A DNA stretch of 52,615 bases from positions 1-52,615 of the forward strand of contig JBBIOI010000006.1 of the NCBI GenBank assembly GCA_037443425.1, in the 5' to 3' direction. The DNA comes from JBBIOI01 sp037443425 (GTDB lineage Bacteria > Desulfobacterota > BSN033 > UBA1163). Of the stretch, positions 43,279-52,213 are shown in pieces. The position numbers and the translations under genes are program-made. Each line of letters begins with the position of its first letter. The first letter of the stretch is position 1. The notes below the pieces were generated by a model. The model was not told the origin of the DNA. It saw only the letters and a program-made list of their open reading frames with translations, and did not search any database.

Positions 43279-43397
43279 TTCTCTCTCTAGAAAAAGATTG
43301 AAAAGTATAGATTAAATCTGAGATAATTTTAAAAAACTTGTAGTTTTATACAAAATGTGGTAACAAACATGAAATTAATTAAGGGAGGTAAAATAAG

Positions 43398-44453
43398 GTG
43401 TCCCTTTATAAAATAGTCTTTTTAGGCCTGTCGATTGCAAGCCCAGAGGAAGAAGAGCGTTTACTTAAAGGTCTTCAAAAGAAGTTTAATCTTTCTCCCG
43501 AGAAGGCTGAAAGTTTACTCCAGAGGGTTCCGATTGTTGTTAAAAGAGGGATAGGCAAAGAGGAGATGGAGCGATATGTGAAGGCATTTGAAGAGATTGG
43601 TGGAAGGATAAGGGTAGAGGAAGAGCCATCGCCTCAGATTCATGAATTTAAAGGGACTCCTGAAATAGAGAAAAAGTCTTATACAGGGCCATTAATCAGA
43701 TGCCCTCAATGTGGATATGAGCAACCACAGACGGATGAGTGCATAAAATGCGGAGTAATAATATCAAAGTACATACAATATCAGGAGATGGCGCGCACCA
43801 TAGAAGGAAAGGTTAAAGAGATTTCATATGAAGAGGCATCATCTCCATGGGAAAGTGGTGAGGGTATAATATGGGCCTTTTTAAGAACAACAAAGGAGTG
43901 CCTTTTCTCCCCTTCAAGATTTTTTAAAAATGTGGCAAAGGGAGAAGGATACTGGTCACCATTAATTTATGGGATTATATGCGGGATAATCGGGTTCGGT
44001 ATTGCAATAGTATGGCAATGGCTTTTTTTATCAGCATTGATACCTTTACCAATAGTCCCTTTTATTTCTTATAATATTATCTTATTGATTGCTACAATAA
44101 CACTACCATTCATGATGGCATTCTCCATTGTTGTAGGAAGTGCAATAACACATCTCTGCCTAATAATTGTAGGGGGTAATAAAAAAGGCTATCAAGCCAC
44201 TTTCCGGGCTGTCTCTTATGCATGGTGTGGAAACCTGTTTGAGATTATACCATTTATTGGAAGTGCAATTGGAAGTATATATACTCTTGTTTTAACTATT
44301 ATAGGAGTAAGAGAGACACATGGAATATCAACAGGTAAAGCTGTTTTTGGGGTATTACTCCCTGTAATTGTTATCATAATACTTATTATCGCAGCAATTT
44401 TAATTCCTCTATTTCTTTTTGGAACAAGATTTATTGGAGGTGTTGGAGTTTGA
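43398..44453 (+). CDS. Zinc-ribbon/Yip1-domain membrane protein
   Basis: A 351-residue protein beginning at GTG 43398 with AAGGGAGGT eight nt upstream. Residues 1-85 form a charged domain, followed by a zinc ribbon (CPQCGYEQPQTDECIKCG) and then five or so transmembrane helices with the Yip1 pattern: FLRTTKECLFSPSRFFKNV, IITHLCLIIVGGNKKGYQATFRAVSYAW and ILTIIGVRETHGISTGKA. Yip1-domain bacterial proteins are of unknown function. The gene stands alone between a repeat cluster and a terminator. Confidence 0.8.
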   Translation: MSLYKIVFLGLSIASPEEEERLLKGLQKKFNLSPEKAESLLQRVPIVVKRGIGKEEMERYVKAFEEIGGRIRVEEEPSPQIHEFKGTPEIEKKSYTGPLIRCPQCGYEQPQTDECIKCGVIISKYIQYQEMARTIEGKVKEISYEEASSPWESGEGIIWAFLRTTKECLFSPSRFFKNVAKGEGYWSPLIYGIICGIIGFGIAIVWQWLFLSALIPLPIVPFISYNIILLIATITLPFMMAFSIVVGSAITHLCLIIVGGNKKGYQATFRAVSYAWCGNLFEIIPFIGSAIGSIYTLVLTIIGVRETHGISTGKAVFGVLLPVIVIIILIIAAILIPLFLFGTRFIGGVGV

Positions 44454-44534
44454 AAAAAATAGATATTGAGGCTTTTCAATAAATTATGAGTTTTTTTGAA
44501 TTTTTAAGACATTAAATTAATTTAAAAATATCTA

Positions 44535-44560
44535 AAAAAAGGGGGGAAAACCCCTTTTTT
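44535..44560 (+). terminator. Rho-independent terminator after the Yip1 gene
   Basis: AAAAAAGGGG (44535-44544) and CCCCTTTTTT (44551-44560) with a GGAAAA loop. The A and T runs on both sides allow function in either direction. Confidence 0.85.
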
Positions 44561-44601
44561 ATTTATTTTATAAAACTATTCTTCAAGACAGGATAAGAAA
44601 G

Positions 44602-46740
44602 ATGGGAAAAAAGATTAAAGTAAGAAAGCCAGATGATTTTGATATCGATTCAGAAAGAGTAATTCAATTGTTTAAAGAGAGAAAACGCCCTCTCCTTATT
44701 AGAGAGATTTCGAGTAGTCTGAATATTGAAAGGCAATTGAGAGGAACCCTAAGAAAGATCTTAAGAAAACTTATAAAAGAAGGAAAGATTGTACGGGTGC
44801 CTCATAATCGATATGGATTGCCCGAAGATTTGAGTTTAGTTGTTGGCAGAGTCAAACGTCATCCTGATGGATATGGATTCGTTATACCTGAAGAAGATGG
44901 AGTAGAGGATATATTTTTAAGTCCAAAAGATCTCAGGGCTGTAATGAATGGAGATCGTGTGGCTGTTAGGGTAGAGTCAAGAAAAAAGGGGAAAAAGGGA
45001 AAGATTATAAAGATTGTTGAAAGAAAGACACGTAAAGTTGTAGGTAAATTTGTAAAAGAAAGGCATAATTCTTATGTAATCCCTGAAGGAGACAGACTAT
45101 TCCCAGAGATTTATATACCTGAGGGAGAAACAAAAAGGGCAAAACCTAATCAGATAGTTGTAGCCGAGATTACTCAATATCCAACAGAAAGATCGGGACC
45201 CAAAGGTAGGATTACGCATATCTTAGGTTATTACGATGACCCTGAAATCGAACCACAGATTATAATTCATAAATATGATCTACCTGTTCGCTTCTCTACA
45301 TCAGCTATGAGGCAGGTAAAAAATATCCCCCTCACATTATCAAATGGTGATTATTATGGACGTATAGATTTAAGATGGCTTCCAACTTTCACAATCGACG
45401 GTGAGAGGGCAATGGACTTTGATGATGCTGTCTCAATAAGGGGAAATGACAGTGGATTTGTACTATATGTATCCATATCAGATGTAAGTCATTATGTGAA
45501 AGAGGGAACAGGACTTGACGAAGAGGCTTATATGAGGGGGACAAGTATCTATTTCCCTGACAGGGCTGTTCAGATGTTTCCTCCTGAACTATCGAACGAA
45601 ATCTGTTGCCTACATCCTAAAAGAGATAGATTAACAATCACAGTTGAAATAGAATTTGATAAAAACGGGGAAAAAAAGGGCGTTCGATTCTACCCGAGCA
45701 TTATTAATAGCAATGAAAGGTTAACCTATACAATTGTAAAAAAGATTCTTATAGATAAAGATGAAGAATCGAGAGAAAGATTTAAATACATCATTCCTTA
45801 TCTTGAACAGATGTTATGGCTTTCTCAAGAATTAAGACAAAAGAGACTTTCAAGGGGCGCACTCGATTTCGATCTTCCAGAACCTGAGGTGATCATTAAT
45901 CTTCAAGGAGAGGCTGAGGATATAGTTAGGGCAGAGAGAAATGCTTCGCATCAAATCATAGAAGAGTTTATGATTGCTGCAAATGAGGCTGTTGCTGAAT
46001 TTATGGAAAAAAAGGGGGTTCCATTCATTTATAGGGTTCATGAACCTCCTAAAAAGGAGAGTATCGAGGAGTTTAGGAAATTTTTATCCCATTTGGGATA
46101 CAAGATGAAGAGAGACTCGAAGGATTCCCCAAAGGAATTTCAGAGGATCCTTTTTGAAGTAAAAGGAAAACCTGAGGAAAGGGTAGTAAATGAGATTTTA
46201 CTAAGATCTATGAGGTGGGCCAAATATTCAACAAATAATGTGGGGCATTTTGGCCTTGCTTCCTATGCCTATACTCACTTTACTTCACCGATTCGTAGAT
46301 ATCCAGATCTAATAGTTCATCGTCTTTTAAAGGCAATCTTGGAGAATAAAAGGGTAGAGATTTCAGAGGAATCACTTTCAAAAATGGCAGAGCATCTCTC
46401 TCAAAGGGAAAGGATTGCAATGGAGGCAGAACGTGAGATCTTAGATCGCTACAGAGTAAGATATATGAAAGGAAGGATTGGCGAGGAATTTGATGGGATT
46501 ATAAGTAGTGTGACCTCCTTTGGTTTTTTTGTAGAGCTTAAAGATATATTTGTCGAAGGTTTAGTTAGGTTAACAAATCTGAGTGATGATCACTATAGAT
46601 TTAATGAAAGAAGATATTGTATTATAGGAGAAAGGACTAAAAATACATTTAGGATTGGTGACGAGGTAAGGGTTAGACTCATAAAAGTAGATATCGAAAA
46701 AAGACAGATAGATTTTATGCTAATAAAACGTCTCAATTAA
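44602..46740 (+). CDS. rnr: Ribonuclease R
   Basis: A 712-residue 3'-to-5' exoribonuclease that degrades structured RNA. Domains in order: an N-terminal winged helix (about 15-80), cold-shock domains (about 85-235) with GRVKRHPDGYGFVIPE, the RNB catalytic domain with TIDGERAMDFDDAVSI, whose aspartates bind Mg2+, and SPIRRYPDLIVHRLL, and a C-terminal S1 domain (about 625-710, ISSVTSFGFFVELKDIFVEGLV). Length is normal. The ATG follows a weak AGGA; the small SAP-like gene follows by 15 bp. Confidence 0.94.
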   Translation: MGKKIKVRKPDDFDIDSERVIQLFKERKRPLLIREISSSLNIERQLRGTLRKILRKLIKEGKIVRVPHNRYGLPEDLSLVVGRVKRHPDGYGFVIPEEDGVEDIFLSPKDLRAVMNGDRVAVRVESRKKGKKGKIIKIVERKTRKVVGKFVKERHNSYVIPEGDRLFPEIYIPEGETKRAKPNQIVVAEITQYPTERSGPKGRITHILGYYDDPEIEPQIIIHKYDLPVRFSTSAMRQVKNIPLTLSNGDYYGRIDLRWLPTFTIDGERAMDFDDAVSIRGNDSGFVLYVSISDVSHYVKEGTGLDEEAYMRGTSIYFPDRAVQMFPPELSNEICCLHPKRDRLTITVEIEFDKNGEKKGVRFYPSIINSNERLTYTIVKKILIDKDEESRERFKYIIPYLEQMLWLSQELRQKRLSRGALDFDLPEPEVIINLQGEAEDIVRAERNASHQIIEEFMIAANEAVAEFMEKKGVPFIYRVHEPPKKESIEEFRKFLSHLGYKMKRDSKDSPKEFQRILFEVKGKPEERVVNEILLRSMRWAKYSTNNVGHFGLASYAYTHFTSPIRRYPDLIVHRLLKAILENKRVEISEESLSKMAEHLSQRERIAMEAEREILDRYRVRYMKGRIGEEFDGIISSVTSFGFFVELKDIFVEGLVRLTNLSDDHYRFNERRYCIIGERTKNTFRIGDEVRVRLIKVDIEKRQIDFMLIKRLN

Positions 46741-46755
46741 ATAAAGGAGTTTGAG

Positions 46756-46947
46756 ATGAAGATGCAAGAAATAAGAGAAAAGGCACGGGCACTGGGATTA
46801 CGGAACACCTTTGGCCTTTCGAAGGCAGAACTTATAAAGAGGATTCAACGCGCCGAGGGAAATTTTGACTGTTTCGGAACTGCAAAGGATTACTGCGACC
46901 AATTTGAATGCTGCTTCAGGGAAGACTGCCTTGGTAAGAAAGAATGA
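46756..46947 (+). CDS. Small SAP-like/Rho-N-like protein with a cysteine cluster
   Basis: A 63-residue protein with AAAGGAG in front of the ATG. Residues 3-33 (IREKARALGLRNTFGLSKAELIKRIQ) have the helix-extended-helix pattern of SAP and Rho N-terminal nucleic-acid-binding motifs. The C-terminal part has five cysteines (FDCFGTAKDYCDQFECCFREDC), perhaps a metal site. Co-transcription with rnr suggests an RNA-related role, which is inference. Confidence 0.75.
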   Translation: MKMQEIREKARALGLRNTFGLSKAELIKRIQRAEGNFDCFGTAKDYCDQFECCFREDCLGKKE

Positions 46948-46974
46948 GGAACGGCAAAACATTAATGATTGGTA

Positions 46975-47376
46975 TTATTCTACTAATTTTACAGTATCTT
47001 TAATAAACTTTATAATATCTTCTATTGAAGAGCCAGGTTGAAATATCTCTTTTATGCCCAATTTTTTTAATACCGGGATATCATCAGATGGAATAATACC
47101 ACCTCCAAAAACAGGGATATCAGATGCCCCTCTCTCTTTAAGAATCTGAATAACCTTTGGAAAAAGGTTCATATGTGCACCAGAAAGGCTTGATAAGCCA
47201 ATAATATCTACATCCTCCTGAATGGCTGTGTTTACAATCTGTTCAGGTGTTTGTCTTATTCCGGTATATATTACCTCCATCCCCGCATCTCTTAATGCCC
47301 TTGAAATGACCTTTGCCCCTCGATCATGTCCATCCAATCCTGGTTTTGCTATTAGGACTCGAATCTTTCTATCCAT
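46975..47376 (-). CDS. Methylmalonyl-CoA mutase small (B12-binding) subunit
   Basis: A 133-residue cobalamin-binding domain, the stand-alone C-terminal part of methylmalonyl-CoA mutase. The DxHxxG motif is canonical, Asp15-Gly-His17-Asp-Arg-Gly20 in KPGLDGHDRG. Further family features are IGLSSLSGAHMNLFPKV and VFGGGIIPSDDIPVLKKLG. It follows the large subunit by 24 bp and is the last gene of the operon. Confidence 0.93.
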   Translation of the reverse strand: MDRKIRVLIAKPGLDGHDRGAKVISRALRDAGMEVIYTGIRQTPEQIVNTAIQEDVDIIGLSSLSGAHMNLFPKVIQILKERGASDIPVFGGGIIPSDDIPVLKKLGIKEIFQPGSSIEDIIKFIKDTVKLVE

Positions 47377-47400
47377 AAAATCCTCCTAAATCAAAGATGA

Positions 47401-49056
47401 TTACCTTTCTTTATATTCACCAAATACCTCTCTTAGGGTATCTGAGATTTCACCTACCGTGGCATAAACCTTTACGGCCTCTAAGATTGGAGGAACCAAG
47501 TTATCTTTCCCATTGGCAATCTCTTTTAGGTTAGCCAATTTTTCTTTTACTAATTTATTATTTCTTTCTCTTTTAACCCTTTGTAGTTTCTCTTTTTGGA
47601 ATCTTTCAACTTCGGGTCTAATCTTAAGGATATTCTTAAGAGGTTCATCTTTAGTCTTAAACTGATTTAATCCAACGATTATCCTTTTCTTTGTTTCTAT
47701 CTCCCTTTGATACTGGTAAGCACTCTCTGTAATTTCATCCTGTATGTATCCTGATTCAATGGCTTTAATTGCTCCGCCCATTTCTTCGATTCTTTCTATG
47801 TATTCCCATGATCTTTTCTCTATCTCATTGGTAAGTGATTCAATTGCATAAGAACCCCCAAGCGGATCTACTATATCAGCAACCCCGCTTTCATAAGCAA
47901 TAATCTGTTGTGTTCTTAAGGCAACCATCACTGATTCCTCTGTTGGGAGTGCATAGGCTTCATCTTTTGAATTAGTATGTAGAGATTGAGTCCCTCCGAG
48001 AACAGCGGCTAAAGCCTGTAGTGCTACCCGAATAACGTTATTTTCAGGTTGCTGGGCAGTTAAGGTACAACCAGCAGTTTGGGTATGAAATCTAAGCATT
48101 AAAGATTCTTCCCTTCTGGCATTAAATCTTTCTTTCATAATCTTCGCCCAAAGTCTTCTTGCAGCCCGAAACTTTGCAATCTCTTCAAGAAAATTGTTAT
48201 GACAGCAGAAAAAGAAAGTAAGTCTTGATGCAAATGAATCGACATCAAGTCCAGCCTGGATTGCTGCATTTACATATGCAATTGCATCTGAGAGGGTAAA
48301 TGCAACTTCCTGAACGGCATTACATCCAGCTTCACGCATATGATAACCGCTAATGCTTATTGTATTCCACCTTGGTAGGTAATCCTTGCAGAATGAGAAG
48401 ATATCAGTCACAATCCTCATAGATTCCCGAGGTGGAAAGATGTAGGTCCCTCTTGCCACATATTCCTTTAGAATATCGTTCTGGATTGTTCCCTGGAGCG
48501 CCTCTGATTTTACTCCCTGTTTTTCAGCTACTGCTACATACATAGCCAGTATGATGGCTGCTGTAGCATTGATTGTCATAGATGTTGAAACCTTATCCAG
48601 AGGAATATCATCGAATAGAATTTCCATGTCCTTGAGTGTATCAATTGCAACTCCAACCTTTCCAACTTCTCCCTCTGCCATTGGATGGTCTGAATCGTAG
48701 CCTATCTGTGTGGGTAAATCGAATGCTACACTTAGACCTGTCTGTCCATGGTCTAAAAGATACTTATATCTTTTGTTTGTCTCTTCAGCTGTGGCAAATC
48801 CTGCATATTGACGCATTGTCCAGAGACGTCCTCTATACATAGTTGGTTGAACACCTCTGGTGAATGGAAATTCTCCTGGAAAACCAATATCATTTAGGTA
48901 ATCTGTATCCTTGATGTCAATAGGAGTATAGAGGCGTTTCAACTCAATATCGGAGGTTGTTTTAAACGAGGATTCTCGTTCAGGAAACTTTGAGACCGCT
49001 CTTTGTAGAGTAGTCCTTTCCCAACGATTAAGTTCTTTTCGAATACTTTTAGCCAT
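47401..49056 (-). CDS. Methylmalonyl-CoA mutase large subunit
   Basis: Interconverts (R)-methylmalonyl-CoA and succinyl-CoA with adenosylcobalamin. The 551-residue TIM-barrel subunit keeps all diagnostic residues: Tyr84 in MRQYAGFAT, Gln192 in TIQND, Arg202 in VARGTYIFPP (substrate carboxylate), and Tyr238-His239 in GYHMREAG. ATAAIILAMYVAV and LGGTQSLHTNSKDEAYALPTEE are further landmarks. The B12 domain is encoded separately. It lies behind the carboxyltransferase and the MeaB gene, so this is a complete propionyl-CoA/succinyl-CoA module, usable for propionate oxidation or for its synthesis. Confidence 0.95.
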   Translation of the reverse strand: MAKSIRKELNRWERTTLQRAVSKFPERESSFKTTSDIELKRLYTPIDIKDTDYLNDIGFPGEFPFTRGVQPTMYRGRLWTMRQYAGFATAEETNKRYKYLLDHGQTGLSVAFDLPTQIGYDSDHPMAEGEVGKVGVAIDTLKDMEILFDDIPLDKVSTSMTINATAAIILAMYVAVAEKQGVKSEALQGTIQNDILKEYVARGTYIFPPRESMRIVTDIFSFCKDYLPRWNTISISGYHMREAGCNAVQEVAFTLSDAIAYVNAAIQAGLDVDSFASRLTFFFCCHNNFLEEIAKFRAARRLWAKIMKERFNARREESLMLRFHTQTAGCTLTAQQPENNVIRVALQALAAVLGGTQSLHTNSKDEAYALPTEESVMVALRTQQIIAYESGVADIVDPLGGSYAIESLTNEIEKRSWEYIERIEEMGGAIKAIESGYIQDEITESAYQYQREIETKKRIIVGLNQFKTKDEPLKNILKIRPEVERFQKEKLQRVKRERNNKLVKEKLANLKEIANGKDNLVPPILEAVKVYATVGEISDTLREVFGEYKER

Positions 49057-49126
49057 GGTTAACTCCTAAAACAGAATTTTAGATTTTATTATGATCCTCA
49101 AGAATTATTTTATCCCTTGCCTCTTT

Positions 49127-50701
49127 TTAAAGAGGAATGTTACCGTGTTTTCGCCATGGATTTTTATCAACTTTTGTTTTTAATATCTCAAGGGCCTGGA
49201 TTATTTTTGGACGGGTCTCTTCGGGTTCTATTATCTCATCAATGTAACCCAATTCGGCAGCCTTATAAGGACTTGCAAACTTCTCTTGATACTCGGCAAT
49301 AAATCTTTTTCGAATCTCATCAGGGTCTTCTGATTTTTTAATCTCATTACGGAATATAATGTTAACCGCTCCTTCAGCACCCATTACAGCTATTTCTGCA
49401 GTTGGATAACAATAATTTATATCTCCACGGATATGTTTACTTGACATAACATCATAAGCCCCTCCATATGCCTTTCTTGTAATGACTGTTATCTTTGGAA
49501 CAGTCGCCTCACAATATGCATAGAGGAGCTTTGCCCCGTGCCGAATGATCCCCCTTTCTTCCATATCTATACCAGGCAAGAAACCGGGTACATCAACAAA
49601 TGTAACAATCGGGATATTAAAACAGTCACAGAATCGAACAAATCTTGCAGCCTTTACAGATGAATCAGGATCAAGGGCACCAGCCAGCCAGTTAGGCTGA
49701 TTTGCGACGATACCTACAGGCATTCCAGAGAAACGAGCAAATCCAATAATGATATTTTTTGCCCACTCCTTTTGTACCTCAAGAAAATATCCTTCATCTA
49801 CAACTGCATGGATCAAATTCTTCATATCATAAATCTTTTTTGAATCTTCAGGAATCAATGTCTTTAAGGATTTTTCCATTCTATTTGGATCGTCTTTTGA
49901 GGGCTTTATTGGTGGTTTTTCACGATTATTTTGAGGCAGGAAGCTAAGTATTTCTTTAATAATCTTTATTGCCTCTTCATCATTTTCTCCCACAAAATGT
50001 GCCACACCGCTTTTCTCCATATGGACCTTTGAGCCTCCAAGTAGTTCAGAGGTAATTGGCCTACCATCAGAGGTCTCGGTTTTATTTAAGGCTGCCTTTA
50101 TTACATCTGGGCCTGTAATATGCATATAACTTGTTTTTCTGGTCATAATAATAAAGTCTGTCATGGCGGGTGAATAGACCGCACCTCCTGCACAAGGCCC
50201 CATGATAGCTGATATCTGTGGAACCACCCCTGATGCAAGGACATTCCTTAAAAAGATATATGCATATCCGGCTAAGCTCTCAACCCCTTCCTGAATCCTT
50301 GCCCCTCCTGAGTCATTTAAACCAATAATAGGTGCACCTGTCTTCATAGCGAGGTCCATTACCTTGCATATCTTTTCAGCCACAGCCATGCCAAGGGTTC
50401 CTCCAAATACTGTAAAATCCTGCGAGAAGACAAATACCAATCTTCCATCAATTCTTCCGTATCCCGTAATCACCCCATCACCCCAGAATCTCTTTTTTTC
50501 CATTCCAAAGTCTGTACATCTATGAGTAACAAACTTATCAAGTTCAACAAATGATTGGGGATCAAGCAGGATATCAAGACGTTCCCGCGCGGTTAGTTTT
50601 CCTTCTTTGTGTTGTTTTTCTATCTTTTCAGGACCGCCCCCAAGCAAGGAGTCAGCCCTTCTCTTCTCAAGTTCCTTTCTTATTGTTTCAATTGATTTCA
50701 T
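49127..50701 (-). CDS. Acyl-CoA carboxyltransferase (propionyl-CoA carboxylase beta / methylmalonyl-CoA decarboxylase alpha)
   Basis: A 524-residue carboxyltransferase subunit. Motifs include GKLTARERLDILLDPQSF, VFSQDFTVFGGTLGMAVAEK, GLNDSGGARIQEGVESLAGY, KAYGGAYDVMSSKHI and the common C-terminal KHGNIPL. It transfers carboxyl from biotin to propionyl-CoA, or acts in reverse in a decarboxylase. No biotin carrier or biotin carboxylase gene is in the window, so the sequence does not tell the direction. It lies 14 bp after MeaB and 70 bp before the mutase. Confidence 0.92.
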   Translation of the reverse strand: MKSIETIRKELEKRRADSLLGGGPEKIEKQHKEGKLTARERLDILLDPQSFVELDKFVTHRCTDFGMEKKRFWGDGVITGYGRIDGRLVFVFSQDFTVFGGTLGMAVAEKICKVMDLAMKTGAPIIGLNDSGGARIQEGVESLAGYAYIFLRNVLASGVVPQISAIMGPCAGGAVYSPAMTDFIIMTRKTSYMHITGPDVIKAALNKTETSDGRPITSELLGGSKVHMEKSGVAHFVGENDEEAIKIIKEILSFLPQNNREKPPIKPSKDDPNRMEKSLKTLIPEDSKKIYDMKNLIHAVVDEGYFLEVQKEWAKNIIIGFARFSGMPVGIVANQPNWLAGALDPDSSVKAARFVRFCDCFNIPIVTFVDVPGFLPGIDMEERGIIRHGAKLLYAYCEATVPKITVITRKAYGGAYDVMSSKHIRGDINYCYPTAEIAVMGAEGAVNIIFRNEIKKSEDPDEIRKRFIAEYQEKFASPYKAAELGYIDEIIEPEETRPKIIQALEILKTKVDKNPWRKHGNIPL

Positions 50702-50714
50702 TTCTCACCCTTAT

Positions 50715-51665
50715 TTAATTTTTATAAAAGAGTCCTTCCTCGAGAATCTTTTCAACTAAAGAATATGGATCGGTTTTATGCATAATAATGTTATCTATAA
50801 AGGTTTCGAGTGTCCCATCTTTTTCCATTTTTTGAATAAAACGGTCCATCAATTCTGCCTTTAGGATTTCAAGAAAAGAAATCTTGGCCCTCAATCTTTT
50901 TTTCCTCTCAATAGCTCCACTTTTTTCAAGTACCTGTTTATGGCGATAAATACCATAAACGAGTTCAAAGATACCCTTTCCGTAAATGGCTTCTGTTTTA
51001 AATATTAAGGGTTCCCAAAGGTCTTCCTTTTTTCTTCCCATTTCGAGAACAAGTCTTATATCCCTTTCAAGCCTATCAGCACCTTCTCGATCACACTTAT
51101 TTATTACAAATATATCTCCAATCTCTATTATCCCTGCCTTTATTGCCTGGATATCATCTCCCAAACCTGGCACAAGCACAACAATGGATGTGTGGGCAAT
51201 GTTAAAAATATCAACTTCATCCTGACCAACTCCAACAGTTTCTACAATAATAATCTCTTTTCCCATTGCATCCATGACATTAATTATTTCTTGGGTAGAT
51301 CGAGAGAGCCCCCCTAAGGAGCCACGGGTTGCAAGTGAGCGAATAAAAACACCATCATCCGTAGCATGTCTTTGCATACGAATCCTATCACCCAGGATAG
51401 CTCCACCTGTAAATGGACTTGTAGGATCTATGGCAATAATCCCAATCGTTTTTCCTTCTTTTCTAAAAAGATCTATCATCTTGTCAATGATTGTTGACTT
51501 TCCTGAGCCTGGAGGTCCTGTAATTCCTATGATATAAGCTTTTCCTGTATAGGGATAAAGTTCTTTTAGCGTTTCAAAGGCCTCAGGAAGTCCGTCATCG
51601 ATCTCCCTCATCAGCTTTGAGGCTGCCCTTATATCCCCATCCAGTATCCTTTTAGCCAGTTCCAT
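50715..51665 (-). CDS. meaB: Methylmalonyl-CoA mutase-associated GTPase MeaB
   Basis: A 316-residue P-loop GTPase that loads adenosylcobalamin into, and protects, the mutase. The G1 loop is GITGPPGSGKST (about residues 47-58), followed by DPTSPFTGGAILGDRIRM, ETVGVGQDEVD (switch region) and INKCDREGADRL (NKxD). Length and motifs match MeaB/ArgK. It lies between the adenosyltransferase and carboxyltransferase genes. It might also serve the second mutase at 2220-4249, which has no chaperone beside it. Confidence 0.95.
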   Translation of the reverse strand: MELAKRILDGDIRAASKLMREIDDGLPEAFETLKELYPYTGKAYIIGITGPPGSGKSTIIDKMIDLFRKEGKTIGIIAIDPTSPFTGGAILGDRIRMQRHATDDGVFIRSLATRGSLGGLSRSTQEIINVMDAMGKEIIIVETVGVGQDEVDIFNIAHTSIVVLVPGLGDDIQAIKAGIIEIGDIFVINKCDREGADRLERDIRLVLEMGRKKEDLWEPLIFKTEAIYGKGIFELVYGIYRHKQVLEKSGAIERKKRLRAKISFLEILKAELMDRFIQKMEKDGTLETFIDNIIMHKTDPYSLVEKILEEGLFYKN

Positions 51666-51670
51666 AGATT

Positions 51671-52213
51671 TTATAATTCTATTCCTTTACGTGCGGGTAT
51701 CCCCTTATGATAATAATGTTTTATTTCTATCATCTCGGTAACCAGATCAGCCTTTTCAATAACTTCTAATTTTGCATTTCTTCCTGTAAGGACGATTTCC
51801 ACAGAGTCAGGTTTAGAATCAATTAAATTGAGTAAATCGGAAAGAGGAATCAAGCCATAGTCTATAGCGACATTTATCTCATCAAGGATCACAATATCAT
51901 ATTTTTGACTTAATATTTCTTCTTTTGCGAGAGATAAGCCTTTTTTTGCGAGTTCAATATCTATTGAATCTGGATTTGTTTTTGACACAAACTTATCTCT
52001 TCCACTCTGTATAATCACGAGGTTTGGAGACAATCTTTTCGAGGCCTCGATTTCACCATAATTGATTTCTCCCTTCATGAATTGAATCATTAGGACTTTA
52101 AGACCATGTCCAACTGCCCTTAGTGCTAAGCCCAAGGCAGCAGTAGTCTTACCTTTTCCATTTCCAGTATATACCTGAATAAGACCCCTTTCCATATATT
52201 TAACAGAGTTCAC
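51671..52213 (-). CDS. cobO: Cob(I)alamin adenosyltransferase, CobO/BtuR type
   Basis: Attaches the adenosyl group to cobalamin. The 180-residue protein has the P-loop VYTGNGKGKTTAALGLALRA and further VLMIQFMKGEINYGE, IVILDEINVAIDYGL and VLTGRNAKLEVIEKADLVTEM. The GTG at 52213 overlaps the upstream gene by 14 bp; an ATG at 52195 (MERGLIQVYTGNG) would be just as plausible. It supplies the cofactor to the mutases and heads the enzyme part of this operon. Confidence 0.94.
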   Translation of the reverse strand: MNSVKYMERGLIQVYTGNGKGKTTAALGLALRAVGHGLKVLMIQFMKGEINYGEIEASKRLSPNLVIIQSGRDKFVSKTNPDSIDIELAKKGLSLAKEEILSQKYDIVILDEINVAIDYGLIPLSDLLNLIDSKPDSVEIVLTGRNAKLEVIEKADLVTEMIEIKHYYHKGIPARKGIEL